From: Candidatus Methanoperedens sp.
Lineage (GTDB): Archaea; Halobacteriota; Methanosarcinia; Methanosarcinales; Methanoperedenaceae
Direction: 5' to 3'
NCBI GenBank assembly: GCA_012026795.1
Contig: VEPM01000015.1
Location: 1 to 64,000 of the forward strand
Length of the DNA stretch: 64,000 nucleotides
Shown: one piece after another, positions 54,348-62,683 of the stretch
How positions within the stretch are numbered: position 1 is the first letter of the stretch
How the letters are laid out: each line of letters begins with the position of its first letter
The notes under the pieces: model-generated
The model's input: only the letters and a program-made list of their open reading frames with translations
What the model was told of the DNA's origin: nothing
The model's database searches: none
Made by a program: the position numbers and the translations under genes

Positions 54348-55748
54348 TTATCCCATCGCCCTCTCCAGCCCCTCCATTGCGGTCTTATTCAACCGCTTCG
54401 CAATATCCTCTGTCTTTCCCTCTGAAAAAACCCTCACCTTTGGTTCTGTCCCGCTTGCCCTCACAAGGAACCAGCCATCTGCGTAATCCACGCGCACGCC
54501 ATCTATATCGGACATCCTCTCATAGTCCTTCGGTATCTCGCTCTTTAGCCTCTCAAGTATCGTGTCTGTATTCGTGCCAGCAGGCAGAGTCTTTGCATCC
54601 TTTATCTGGTGATATTTCGGATAAGTTGCAACAAGTTCTGAAAAGGTCATTTTTTCCTTCGATAAGATCCCTGCCATCACTCCTGCAAGCATTGGACCCT
54701 CGCGGCTCCACTCGATTAGCACCGAGCCATGTTCCTCAAGCCCGACCTGCGCGCCGCATAAAAGTTTTGCCTGCGCCAGATACGGTTCACCAACAGGTGT
54801 AAATATAACTTCTGCGCCCAGATTCTTTGCCACATCTTTTATGAGATTTGAGAATGCGATCGTCACAGCGATCTTCTTATCTTTATCCTTGCATTGTCTC
54901 AGTAAATGGTCAGCTAATATTGCAGCAGAAACATCTCCCTGTACGAATTTTCCGTTCTCATCAACAAACGCAGTCCTGTCACCATCTCCATCATGCGCAA
55001 CACCCAGACTTGCGCCTTCCTTGACCACGAGCTTTTTGAGTTTCTCAAGATTTGCATCCGTAGGCTCGGGATTTCTCTCCCTGAACATGCCGTCATATTT
55101 ACAATTGAATCTTACCACTTCAAATCCCAGGGCTTCAAGTGTCTCCGGCGTCACGGTTGATGCCGATCCACCCCCGCCATCGACCACTATTTTCATTGGC
55201 ATTACCGGGAACATATTTTTGACATACCGGACAATATGGGCGCGATACCTGTCGCTTGCTCCAGTGTCATTCAATCGTTTCCCTTTTTTTGCTTCTGGTT
55301 TCAAATCCCCAAAATATATTTTCTCAAGAGCAAGATCTTCTTCAGGTGAAAATCCCATGCCGCTTTTACTTAAACATTTCATGCCATTATATTCAGGAGG
55401 ATTATGCGATGCCGTGATCATTACACCTGCATCAGCCTGCCTTCCAACTTCAAGTGACAGCGCATTCGGGGTAATGATCCCCAGGGTGAGCGCATTGCAG
55501 CCCTGTTCTATTATCCCTTCGATAAGCGCTTCTTCAAGCATGGGAGATGATATCCTGGGATCTTTCCCTATTGCTATTATTTTTCCGGTGCCCAGGTAAT
55601 CGGCAAGAGCTGCACCGGTACGTTTTGCTTTTTCAGCTCCCATCCCTTCGTTTACCACACCACGGAAGCCGAATGTCCCGAATAATTTTTTTTGTTTTCG
55701 GATCATTTTATAATCATCAAATTTCGACGTAAAATTTTCGCATGACAT
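54348..55748 (-). CDS. glmM: Phosphoglucosamine/phosphomanno-mutase family protein
   Basis: A 466-residue alpha-D-phosphohexomutase. Domain signs in order: LFGTFGFRGVVNEG; catalytic serine in TASHNPPEYNGMK; metal loop AHDGDGDRTA; sugar loop GLEEHGSVLIEWS; phosphate loop VRASGTEPKVRVF. It interconverts hexose 1- and 6-phosphates; the archaeal members include GlmM-type and ManB-type enzymes, and the exact sugar cannot be told. A TATA box ~25 bases before the ATG at 55748 suggests a leaderless transcript. An internal ATG at 55706 is an alternative start. Confidence 0.9.
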   Translation of the reverse strand: MSCENFTSKFDDYKMIRKQKKLFGTFGFRGVVNEGMGAEKAKRTGAALADYLGTGKIIAIGKDPRISSPMLEEALIEGIIEQGCNALTLGIITPNALSLEVGRQADAGVMITASHNPPEYNGMKCLSKSGMGFSPEEDLALEKIYFGDLKPEAKKGKRLNDTGASDRYRAHIVRYVKNMFPVMPMKIVVDGGGGSASTVTPETLEALGFEVVRFNCKYDGMFRERNPEPTDANLEKLKKLVVKEGASLGVAHDGDGDRTAFVDENGKFVQGDVSAAILADHLLRQCKDKDKKIAVTIAFSNLIKDVAKNLGAEVIFTPVGEPYLAQAKLLCGAQVGLEEHGSVLIEWSREGPMLAGVMAGILSKEKMTFSELVATYPKYHQIKDAKTLPAGTNTDTILERLKSEIPKDYERMSDIDGVRVDYADGWFLVRASGTEPKVRVFSEGKTEDIAKRLNKTAMEGLERAMG

Positions 55749-55809
55749 GCGTTCAAATTTGTTTTGAATATATTAAATACTTTGATAATTTATTAGTTAA
55801 TCTGGTTAT

Positions 55810-56442
55810 ATGGACGAAATACAAACTAAAGTGCTAAAATTAATCAACTCCTACAGGGATATTTCAATTCTTGCAGTTACAAAAACAAGAACATTAGATG
55901 AAATAAACTCTGCAATCGGTGCGGGTATCATGCACATAGGCGAGAACTATGTAGAAGAGGCATATGAGAAATACCCGCATATAACTTCAGTGAATGTAAA
56001 AAAACATTTCATCGGGCATCTCCAGAGTAACAAAGCCAGAAGAGCTGTCGAAATATTTGATGTGATCCAGACCGTTGACTCGATAAAACTCCTGGAAAAG
56101 ATCGACAGCTCTGGTAGGAAAATAGATGTTATGTTCCAGGTGAATACTTCCCCGGATTCTAATTATCATGGCGTTTATTTTGAAGAATTTGATGAATTCT
56201 ATAAAAAGGTCTTGGAATTACAACTTCAAAATGTAAATATCACAGGTCTTATGACCATTGCATCAAAGAATGATCCCAGGGCTTGTTTTAAAAGACTTTA
56301 TAATATTAAACAAAAAACAAAGCTGGATGTCGTATTATCTATGGGTATGAGTAATGATTATAAAATTGCTATTGAAGAAGGCGCGACAATGATCAGGTTG
56401 GGTACAAAAATATTTGGGAAAAGACGAACATGGAGAATTTGA
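55810..56442 (+). CDS. yggS: YggS-family PLP homeostasis protein
   Basis: A 210-residue TIM-barrel PLP-binding protein. The lysine that holds PLP is in ILAVTKTRT, followed by GAGIMHIGENYVEEAYEKY, HFIGHLQSNKARRAV, and the phosphate-binding MGMSNDYKIAIEEGATMIRLGTKIFG. It buffers free pyridoxal phosphate and has no known catalytic role. It is slightly shorter than bacterial forms (~230). It is divergent from glmM and overlaps mqnE at its stop. Confidence 0.92.
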   Translation: MDEIQTKVLKLINSYRDISILAVTKTRTLDEINSAIGAGIMHIGENYVEEAYEKYPHITSVNVKKHFIGHLQSNKARRAVEIFDVIQTVDSIKLLEKIDSSGRKIDVMFQVNTSPDSNYHGVYFEEFDEFYKKVLELQLQNVNITGLMTIASKNDPRACFKRLYNIKQKTKLDVVLSMGMSNDYKIAIEEGATMIRLGTKIFGKRRTWRI

Positions 56443-57533
56443 TGGAAGATCTATCAACGATAATAAATAAAGTACAATCATCAGAGGAACTTAGTTTTGA
56501 TGATGGTTTGCTTCTTATGAAATCAAGAAATCTGTCACTTATCGGTGCACTTGCTGACAATGTCAGGAAAAAAACAGCTGGCGATCAGGTCATGTTCGTT
56601 ACGAACTGCCATATAAACTACAGTAATGTATGTAATTCAAAATGCAAGTTCTGTGCATATTTCAGGGAAGAAGGGCAAAACGGGGCTTTCACACTGAGTA
56701 TTGATGAGATAATGGAAAAGGCGCAAAAGGCATCAAACATGGGTGCAACTGAACTTCATATAGTTGGATCGCTTAATCCCGGGTTACCGTTTGAATATTA
56801 TGAGGAGATCCTTATAAAGATCCATGAAAAATATCCATTATTATCACTGAAAGCATATACCGCTGTTGAGATAGCGCATCTGTCCCGGATCTCAGGAATG
56901 AGTGTAAGAGAAGTTTTATTGCGACTTAAAAAAGCAGGTCTCACAGGTCTTCCGGGAGGCGGCGGGGAGATATTTAATGAAAAAACAAGACAACAGGTAT
57001 GTCCGGATAAAATCAGCGGGAAAATTTGGCTCAAAGTCATGGAAACAGCACATGGCCTGGGAATAAGAAGCAATGCCACCATGCTTTACGGTCATATTGA
57101 GACCAATGAGGATATCGTTGATCATATCATGAGGATAAGGAAATTGCAGAAAAGAACACATGGATTCCAGGCATTCATACCATTAAGATTTCATCCTGAC
57201 AATACATATCTTCAAAAAAACGGGATCGTAACAGAAGGACCCACAGGATTCGATGACCTTAAAACAATCGCTGTAGCACGTCTCTTGTTGAATGGATATA
57301 TCAATAACATAAAAAGTTACTGGGTGATGCTGGGTGAAAAAATGTCACAGATCGCCCTTTCCTACGGCGCTAACGATATTGACGGAACTGTCATGGAAGA
57401 GCGTATCACGCATGCAGCAGGGGGCGCTGCGCCTGAGTATATGCCAAAGGACAGGCTCATTCATTTGATCAGGAATGCAGGAAGGATACCGGTTGAAAGG
57501 ACTTCCAATTATGAGATAATCCGGGAATATTAA
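56442..57533 (+). CDS. mqnE: Aminofutalosine synthase MqnE
   Basis: About 363 residues. It is a radical SAM enzyme with CNSKCKFC (CX3CX2C) after HINYSNV, then ATELHIVGSLNPGLPFEYY, KAYTAVEIAHLSRISGMS, and GLPGGGGEIFNEKTRQQVCPDK, the last matching MqnE better than CofH. It adds a C-C bond to make aminofutalosine, the first radical step of the futalosine menaquinone route. The start at ATG 56442 overlaps the yggS stop (TGATG), with GGAG six bases before. An ATG at 56430 is also in frame. Implies a quinone-using archaeon. Confidence 0.85.
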   Translation: MEDLSTIINKVQSSEELSFDDGLLLMKSRNLSLIGALADNVRKKTAGDQVMFVTNCHINYSNVCNSKCKFCAYFREEGQNGAFTLSIDEIMEKAQKASNMGATELHIVGSLNPGLPFEYYEEILIKIHEKYPLLSLKAYTAVEIAHLSRISGMSVREVLLRLKKAGLTGLPGGGGEIFNEKTRQQVCPDKISGKIWLKVMETAHGLGIRSNATMLYGHIETNEDIVDHIMRIRKLQKRTHGFQAFIPLRFHPDNTYLQKNGIVTEGPTGFDDLKTIAVARLLLNGYINNIKSYWVMLGEKMSQIALSYGANDIDGTVMEERITHAAGGAAPEYMPKDRLIHLIRNAGRIPVERTSNYEIIREY

Positions 57534-57585
57534 ATCCCCTATAATACATTTGTCGCAACCGGATTTGATTTGTTTTTACCAAAGT

Positions 57586-57595
57586 CTTATATATT
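57586..57595 (+). promoter_or_regulatory. TATA box for TRAM gene
   Basis: cttatatatt lies ~135 bases before the TRAM start, implying a ~100-base untranslated leader. Confidence 0.45.
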
Positions 57596-57725
57596 CTAAA
57601 GACAGTTAGAATTAAGATTACTGGCTGTTCTGGCAGCATCATTTACGGCAGTTAAATGTTCATTCTATTTTCTGCAGTTATGTTTGCCCTAGCAGACGGT
57701 AATTTAATGTAAGGATGTGTAAAAC

Positions 57726-57935
57726 TTGAGTGAATATCAGGAAAAAGTTGCTCCGGTAAAAGTCGGAGAAAGCTATGATGTATCGATTGATGATATTGCA
57801 AAAGAAGGCGACGGGATTGCCAGAGTAGAAGGCTTCGTCATCTTCGTACCGCAGACAAAAGTCGGCGATAAAGTAAAGATAACAGTCAATAAAGTAATGC
57901 GCAAATTCGCGATCGCAGAAAAGGTGGCAGAATAA
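57726..57935 (+). CDS. TRAM-domain RNA-binding protein
   Basis: A 69-residue protein that is almost entirely one TRAM domain: [47 protein letters not shown]. Small archaeal TRAM proteins bind RNA and act as chaperones. It starts with TTG, since no in-frame ATG exists before the domain; AGGATGTG lies upstream. It has a long leader and its own promoter. Its stop is 20 bases from the convergent helicase gene. Confidence 0.9.
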   Translation: MSEYQEKVAPVKVGESYDVSIDDIAKEGDGIARVEGFVIFVPQTKVGDKVKITVNKVMRKFAIAEKVAE

Positions 57936-57954
57936 TTTTATTCTGCTTTTGCTT

Positions 57955-60147
57955 TTAATTATAATTTTTTGTTGGTTTTTGCTGCATTTTTCTTATATCA
58001 TTAAAAAAGTTCATCAGTGAATACTTGACGCGTTCAGGTTCCACATCTATGATCTCTGCTCTTTCTTCTTCAGGGAAGAATTTGAACACTGAATATTTTC
58101 CATAACGCTTACCGGATGTGGACGTATAACGCCCATCAAGCAGCACGCGCGCTCCATAATCGCCTGGCGAGCGGACCACACGCCCCAGAGCCTGCCGTAT
58201 CTTCCTGATCGTGGGGATCTCGATGGCATATTCCCAGCCGTGCCCGAATTCTGCGTCATACGCGGATTCTACGGCGCGTGTACGGTCATTGAGGGCAGGA
58301 TACCCAACACCCACGATGACAACTGTCCTTCCCCGGTCATTCTTGTAATCAACTCCTTCTGTTAGCGTTCCCCACATATAGGATATCAGCACGGCTTTCT
58401 TCCCTGATTCGCCCAGCCTGAAAAATTCCTCCCTGATCTGCTGCGCCGAAACTCCTACTTCATCAAGGAATACCGGATTATCGCATTTTATCCGGTTCTT
58501 ATACTGGGTTGCTTCATAAAAGCTCGGGAAAAATATAATCACGTTCCCGTCAGATTGTTCAATTATATCAGTAAGGACTTTTGTGATCACTTCTTTTGTC
58601 TGCGGGCTGTCCCTGTCCTTTGAAAATAAAGCAGGAACAGATACTGCTATGGTAAGGCGCTTTTCTTTCGGGAAAGTCAGGCCGAAAGATAATTCAAATG
58701 TAGGTCGTGAAATGCCGAGTGTGGCTTTAATCGTTTCAAAAGGCGCAAGTGTCGCTGACATAAGGATCGCACTATGAACCGAATTGAATAATGGCGCAGT
58801 GACATTTTTAGGAATACAGGTGAATAATTCAAGCCTCCCTGATATCTCGGAATTCTGGCGCTTTACGTTCAGGATCGGGTAATAGCTTTTATCTTTTGAG
58901 AATTTAACGTAATTCGAAAGAAAGATTGCAGTGATCAGGCTGCTGCATGTTTTTTTGATCGGGCTTTTCCCTTCATTGAATTGTTTTTCATAAAATGCAT
59001 CAATAATCAGTCCGAAACTCCTCAGACGTTCGATAGTCTCGTCGAGCTTTTTAATTCCTGCCTTCTCAAAAGCCAGCATTAGTTTCTCACGGAACATATC
59101 AGTACGCTCCTGCGGATCTGCGATCCTCAGATCATACCAGTCCCTGCCTACTCTTTCACGTTCCCCGAACTTTTTATCAAGAATGATATTATATGTTGAT
59201 CGTATTGTATCAAGGAGAACCTGGAGCAATATTTGAACATCCGCTTCCACTGAAGCTGCCTCGTTCCCTTTGACCTCATCAAGCGCCCTTTTTAAAGTAA
59301 ATTCGGTAAGCGTCATGGATGAATGGGAGCGTGCAGCGGATTCGATATTGTGCGCTTCATCAAAAATGGTAATAACATCAGCAAGACCTTTATCCAGCCA
59401 CCCAAGTACATTTGTGCGGATATCCTCATTAAGAAAATGATGGTAATTGCATATCAAAAGGTCGGCTTCTTTCATATAGCGTTTTAGCAGTTCATACCCG
59501 CATGTATCATTTGATAAAGCCCAGTCTGCCACCTCTTCAGGTGTGCGCACACCATCGAATAGCCACCCGCGGAAATTATCCGTGTCACTTTTAAGTAATT
59601 TATGAAGATAGTCGCAGGAGTTTTTCCTTGTATCATGGAGCTGTCTTTCTTCCTTATCAAATTCCTGGCTCAATTCCCTTTGAATTTGTATGAGGCTTGT
59701 ATCCTTATCCCGTTTTATCTTGTCCCTGATAGACTGCATTTCGTTTTTCAATTGCCCGATATCTTTTTCCTGCTCCGTTAATTTATAGGTATTATCCCTT
59801 AGCAAACTGCATGTGTCATAATCCATGTCCGGCTTTGGACACATCAGCATTTTACCTTTAAGGACAACAACTTTTAATTCTGGCTGTTTCTTTTTTATTT
59901 CACGTGCCTCTTCAATGAATTGGGCCATCTGCTGGTGGACATTCGTAGCAATAACTACTGTTTTTTTCTCAGTTTTCGCGATATGAAGAGCAGGAGCAAG
60001 GGAACTCAGGGTTTTACCGGTACCGCATGCCCCTTCGAATAAAATCACATGTTTTTTTATCAGAGCATCATGAATGGCCTGCATCGCTTCCAGTTGATTC
60101 GGATAGCATAATTTTTTGGGAAAATAGCGAAGAAAGTCCTGTTTCAT
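57955..60147 (-). CDS. XPD/Rad3-like DNA helicase with Fe-S cluster
   Basis: A 730-residue superfamily 2 helicase. Walker A is ACGTGKT (about 40-46) and the DEAH box is at 263-266. Four cysteines suited to a [4Fe-4S] cluster are C103, C113, C178 and C216. Late motifs include SATLAPF, SYMWGTLTEGVDYKN and QALGRVVRSPGDYG. It unwinds DNA 5' to 3' in repair. The spacing between C113 and C178 is long because of a charged coiled insertion (about 120-175). It is longer than typical archaeal XPD (~620) and could also be a DinG-like relative. Confidence 0.88.
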   Translation of the reverse strand: MKQDFLRYFPKKLCYPNQLEAMQAIHDALIKKHVILFEGACGTGKTLSSLAPALHIAKTEKKTVVIATNVHQQMAQFIEEAREIKKKQPELKVVVLKGKMLMCPKPDMDYDTCSLLRDNTYKLTEQEKDIGQLKNEMQSIRDKIKRDKDTSLIQIQRELSQEFDKEERQLHDTRKNSCDYLHKLLKSDTDNFRGWLFDGVRTPEEVADWALSNDTCGYELLKRYMKEADLLICNYHHFLNEDIRTNVLGWLDKGLADVITIFDEAHNIESAARSHSSMTLTEFTLKRALDEVKGNEAASVEADVQILLQVLLDTIRSTYNIILDKKFGERERVGRDWYDLRIADPQERTDMFREKLMLAFEKAGIKKLDETIERLRSFGLIIDAFYEKQFNEGKSPIKKTCSSLITAIFLSNYVKFSKDKSYYPILNVKRQNSEISGRLELFTCIPKNVTAPLFNSVHSAILMSATLAPFETIKATLGISRPTFELSFGLTFPKEKRLTIAVSVPALFSKDRDSPQTKEVITKVLTDIIEQSDGNVIIFFPSFYEATQYKNRIKCDNPVFLDEVGVSAQQIREEFFRLGESGKKAVLISYMWGTLTEGVDYKNDRGRTVVIVGVGYPALNDRTRAVESAYDAEFGHGWEYAIEIPTIRKIRQALGRVVRSPGDYGARVLLDGRYTSTSGKRYGKYSVFKFFPEEERAEIIDVEPERVKYSLMNFFNDIRKMQQKPTKNYN

Positions 60148-60206
60148 CGGCGACCATAAGATTCGATATAATATAAACAGTACGATTGCAGGATTGAATC
60201 TGGAAT

Positions 60207-60269
60207 TTATTTCCGGTCATAACAAAACTATTTTTGGTTATATGAAAAGTATTTTTGTTTATAGTAAAA
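60207..60269. repeat. Three 21-bp tandem repeats in divergent promoter
   Basis: Units 60207-60227, 60228-60248 and 60249-60269 align without gaps (consensus near ntatttttggttatannaaaa). 21 bp is two helical turns. They lie between the divergent helicase and DUF356 genes, so they may bind a regulator. Confidence 0.6.
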
Positions 60270-60376
60270 GACCCAGTAGCACGAAAATGGTCTTTAGTTA
60301 GCACCAGTATTTATATCAGTACCACTACGAAGTAAGTATTATAAAAATGGATACGATAACAAATAAGGGGGAAAAA

Positions 60377-60775
60377 ATGAATTCAATGGCCGTAGTTAGA
60401 GCAGATGACGCATCGAAAGTGAAAATAGCGCTATATGACCTTGTCAGGTATGCAAATTTGACATTTTCAGACCAGGCAAGGAAATTGGAACCGACTTTTG
60501 CAGATAACATTCTTACGCACATAATGAAAAGTCCGCTAAGAGGCTGTTGTTCATCTGCTGCGATAGTTCCTCTTGAAGACCAGGCAAGCGTTGCAATTGG
60601 AAGACTTCGAAAAATACATCCGCCTGCGCATGTTATAATTGTAAGCCCGAGGCATGAAATATACCATGAATTAGTAAATTATGTAGATATATTGCCAGAG
60701 ATAGATGTTAATTTTGAGCAGAATTTCGGGTTTGAAGGAGTCCGTGAAACTGTGAAAGAAACTGTAGAAGCATGA
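60377..60775 (+). CDS. DUF356 family protein
   Basis: About 132 residues from the ATG at 60377, which follows AAGGGGG. The sequence (MAVVRADDASKVKIALYDLVRYA near the start; then IGRLRKIHPPAHVIIVSPRHEIYHEL) matches the DUF356 pattern, confined to methanogen-like archaea. No function is known. It is cytoplasmic and single-domain. Its TATA (ccagtatttatatcagtacc region, 60302-60321) is just past the 21-bp repeats. Confidence 0.8.
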   Translation: MNSMAVVRADDASKVKIALYDLVRYANLTFSDQARKLEPTFADNILTHIMKSPLRGCCSSAAIVPLEDQASVAIGRLRKIHPPAHVIIVSPRHEIYHELVNYVDILPEIDVNFEQNFGFEGVRETVKETVEA

Positions 60776-61006
60776 ATAGATATTCAATAATTTTTTGATT
60801 TTTATTCATTGCTTTTTTATTTAGTTGGAATTCTGTTATTTTCGGATTTTGTTATTTTCTTTTGATTTTGCTTTATGGGACTACGCTAACAAAACCATGA
60901 ATTCCATCCCTGCTGCCCTTGTTGTGTTTAAGAAAACATAATGAAAACATAAAGAAATGTTTAATACCCCGAAATTCTATCCTCTAATAATAAAAGAGTG
61001 TATAAG

Positions 61007-61384
61007 ATGACATTAAATGCAATACTCATAACTGGAAGAACAATAAATCAGGGAGCAACTATCGAGAATAAAACTTCTTCGGACTACCAGGAAGCAACTG
61101 CTTATTGTGAATTGAACCCAAAGGATATAGGTATCCTGGGAATAAGCCCAGGAAGCCGCGTATTGGTTAAAACAGATCATGGTGATGTGGTTGTGAAATT
61201 GAAAGAAAATAAAGGAAATCCCGATGGGATAGCTTTTATCCCCATGGGTCCGTGGGCAAATGCAGTAGTCGATCCGGATACCAAGGGCTGCGGAATGCCG
61301 GGATTCAAAGGTATTCCTGCTCTGATAGAGCCTACGGACAAAAAAGTATTATTAATGAAAGAATTGATCGCGAGGTATAAGTAA
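61007..61384 (+). CDS. fwdD: Formylmethanofuran dehydrogenase subunit D
   Basis: About 125 residues forming the molybdopterin-dinucleotide-binding subunit, matching the C-terminal domain of larger molybdoenzymes. Signs: ILITGRTINQGATIENKTSSDYQEATAYCELNPKD, then GSRVLVKTDHGDVVVK, and PMGPWANAVVDPDTKGCGMPGFKG. With FwdB it holds the Mo/W cofactor for CO2 reduction or, in reverse, formylmethanofuran oxidation. ATG at 61007 is chosen over GTG 60998. The stop overlaps the fwdB start by one base. About 230 bases upstream hold a likely promoter near 60959-60968. Confidence 0.93.
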   Translation: MTLNAILITGRTINQGATIENKTSSDYQEATAYCELNPKDIGILGISPGSRVLVKTDHGDVVVKLKENKGNPDGIAFIPMGPWANAVVDPDTKGCGMPGFKGIPALIEPTDKKVLLMKELIARYK

Positions 61385-62682
61385 TGACAATAATAACAGA
61401 TGCACTCTGCCCTTTTTGCGGCTGCCTGTGCGATGACCTGACAATCGTTGTGGAAGATAACAAAATAACCGATGTTAAACAGGCATGCAAACTTGGCGCG
61501 GCTAAAATAATGGGACATCACAGGATAAAAACTCCCATGATAAGGAAAGACAAAAATTCCGAGTTCAAGGAGGTATCTTATGAAGAGGCAATCAACGAAG
61601 CTGCAAATATCCTTTCAAATTCAAAAAGACCTCTTTTGTACGGATGGGCATCAGCGGTGTGTGAAGTCCACAAGAAAGGCATTCTTCTTGCTGAGGAACT
61701 TGGCGCAATTATTGACAACACAGCAACAGTGTGTCATGCCCCGTCAACTCTTGCAGTTCATGAAAAGGGTCTTCCGTCAGCCACCCTTGGCCAGGTAAAG
61801 AACAGAGCGGATGTTATTGTATTCTGGGGGAGCAATCCGGTACATGCCCATCCCAGGCACATGGGACGTTATTCTGTTTTTGCAAAAGGATTATTCTCTG
61901 AAAAAGGGAGAAAAGGACGCAAAGTTATTGTAGCGGATGTGCGGAAAACAGACACTGCTAACATGGCTGATGAATTCGTACAATTAGAGCAGGGCAGTGA
62001 TTACCTTGTGGTTTCGGCTCTCCGGGCAATACTTTCAGGACATGCGGATGTTGTGCCTGAATCGGTTGGAGGTGTTCCGAAAGAGCAGCTTTCAAAACTT
62101 GTGGATATATTAAAAACAGGAAAATTTGTCGCGATTTTCTTTGGAATGGGACTTACCCAGAGCAAATCACGGTATAAGAACATTGATAATGCCATCTCTT
62201 TAGTAACAGAGTTGAATGCATTTACAAAATGCGTTATTACGCCTATGCGGGGCCACTATAATGTTACAGGATTCGGAAATGTGTGCGCATGGGAGACAGG
62301 TTATGCAACCGCCGTTGATTTTGCGCGCGGCGCTCCTTATTACAATCCCGGTGAGACAGCGGCGAACGATGTGCTCACAAGGAAAGAAACAGATGCGGCA
62401 ATGATAATAGCAGGTGATGCAGGCGCTCATTTCCCGGCTGATTCAGTCCGCCATCTGGCAAGAATTCCGGTCGTACAGATCGATCCTTATTGGAATCCCA
62501 CGACAGAAGTAGCAAATGTTGTCATCCCTGTAGCAATTTGCGGCGTAGAGGTAGAAGGTACTGCATACAGGATGGACGGCGTATCACTAAGGATGAGAAA
62601 AATGGTTGAGCCCACACATCTGCCTGATACCGAGGTCCTTGAAAAAATAACAGAACGAGTGAAAGTATTGAGGGGTGAATAA
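61384..62682 (+). CDS. fwdB: Formylmethanofuran dehydrogenase subunit B
   Basis: A 432-residue catalytic subunit. A [4Fe-4S] cluster site is formed by C9, C12, C16 and C35 (CPFCGCLC and later QACKLG). The Mo/W ligand position is C117 in TATVCHAPS, so this is the cysteine form and not the selenocysteine form. WGSNPVHAHPRH and GDAGAHFPADSVRHL follow. With FwdD and FwdA it interconverts CO2 + methanofuran and formylmethanofuran, the first (or, in methanotrophs, last) step of the C1 pathway. fwdA begins one base after its stop. Confidence 0.96.
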   Translation: MTIITDALCPFCGCLCDDLTIVVEDNKITDVKQACKLGAAKIMGHHRIKTPMIRKDKNSEFKEVSYEEAINEAANILSNSKRPLLYGWASAVCEVHKKGILLAEELGAIIDNTATVCHAPSTLAVHEKGLPSATLGQVKNRADVIVFWGSNPVHAHPRHMGRYSVFAKGLFSEKGRKGRKVIVADVRKTDTANMADEFVQLEQGSDYLVVSALRAILSGHADVVPESVGGVPKEQLSKLVDILKTGKFVAIFFGMGLTQSKSRYKNIDNAISLVTELNAFTKCVITPMRGHYNVTGFGNVCAWETGYATAVDFARGAPYYNPGETAANDVLTRKETDAAMIIAGDAGAHFPADSVRHLARIPVVQIDPYWNPTTEVANVVIPVAICGVEVEGTAYRMDGVSLRMRKMVEPTHLPDTEVLEKITERVKVLRGE

Positions 62683-62683
62683 A

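Noticed and set aside
54841-55599. Open frame of 252 codons opposite the phosphohexomutase gene
   Set aside because: Serine/proline-rich mirror of a well-supported gene on the other strand; no known domain.
61384-62682. Selenocysteine form of FwdB
   Set aside because: The ligand codon is TGT (cysteine 117), with no in-frame TGA.
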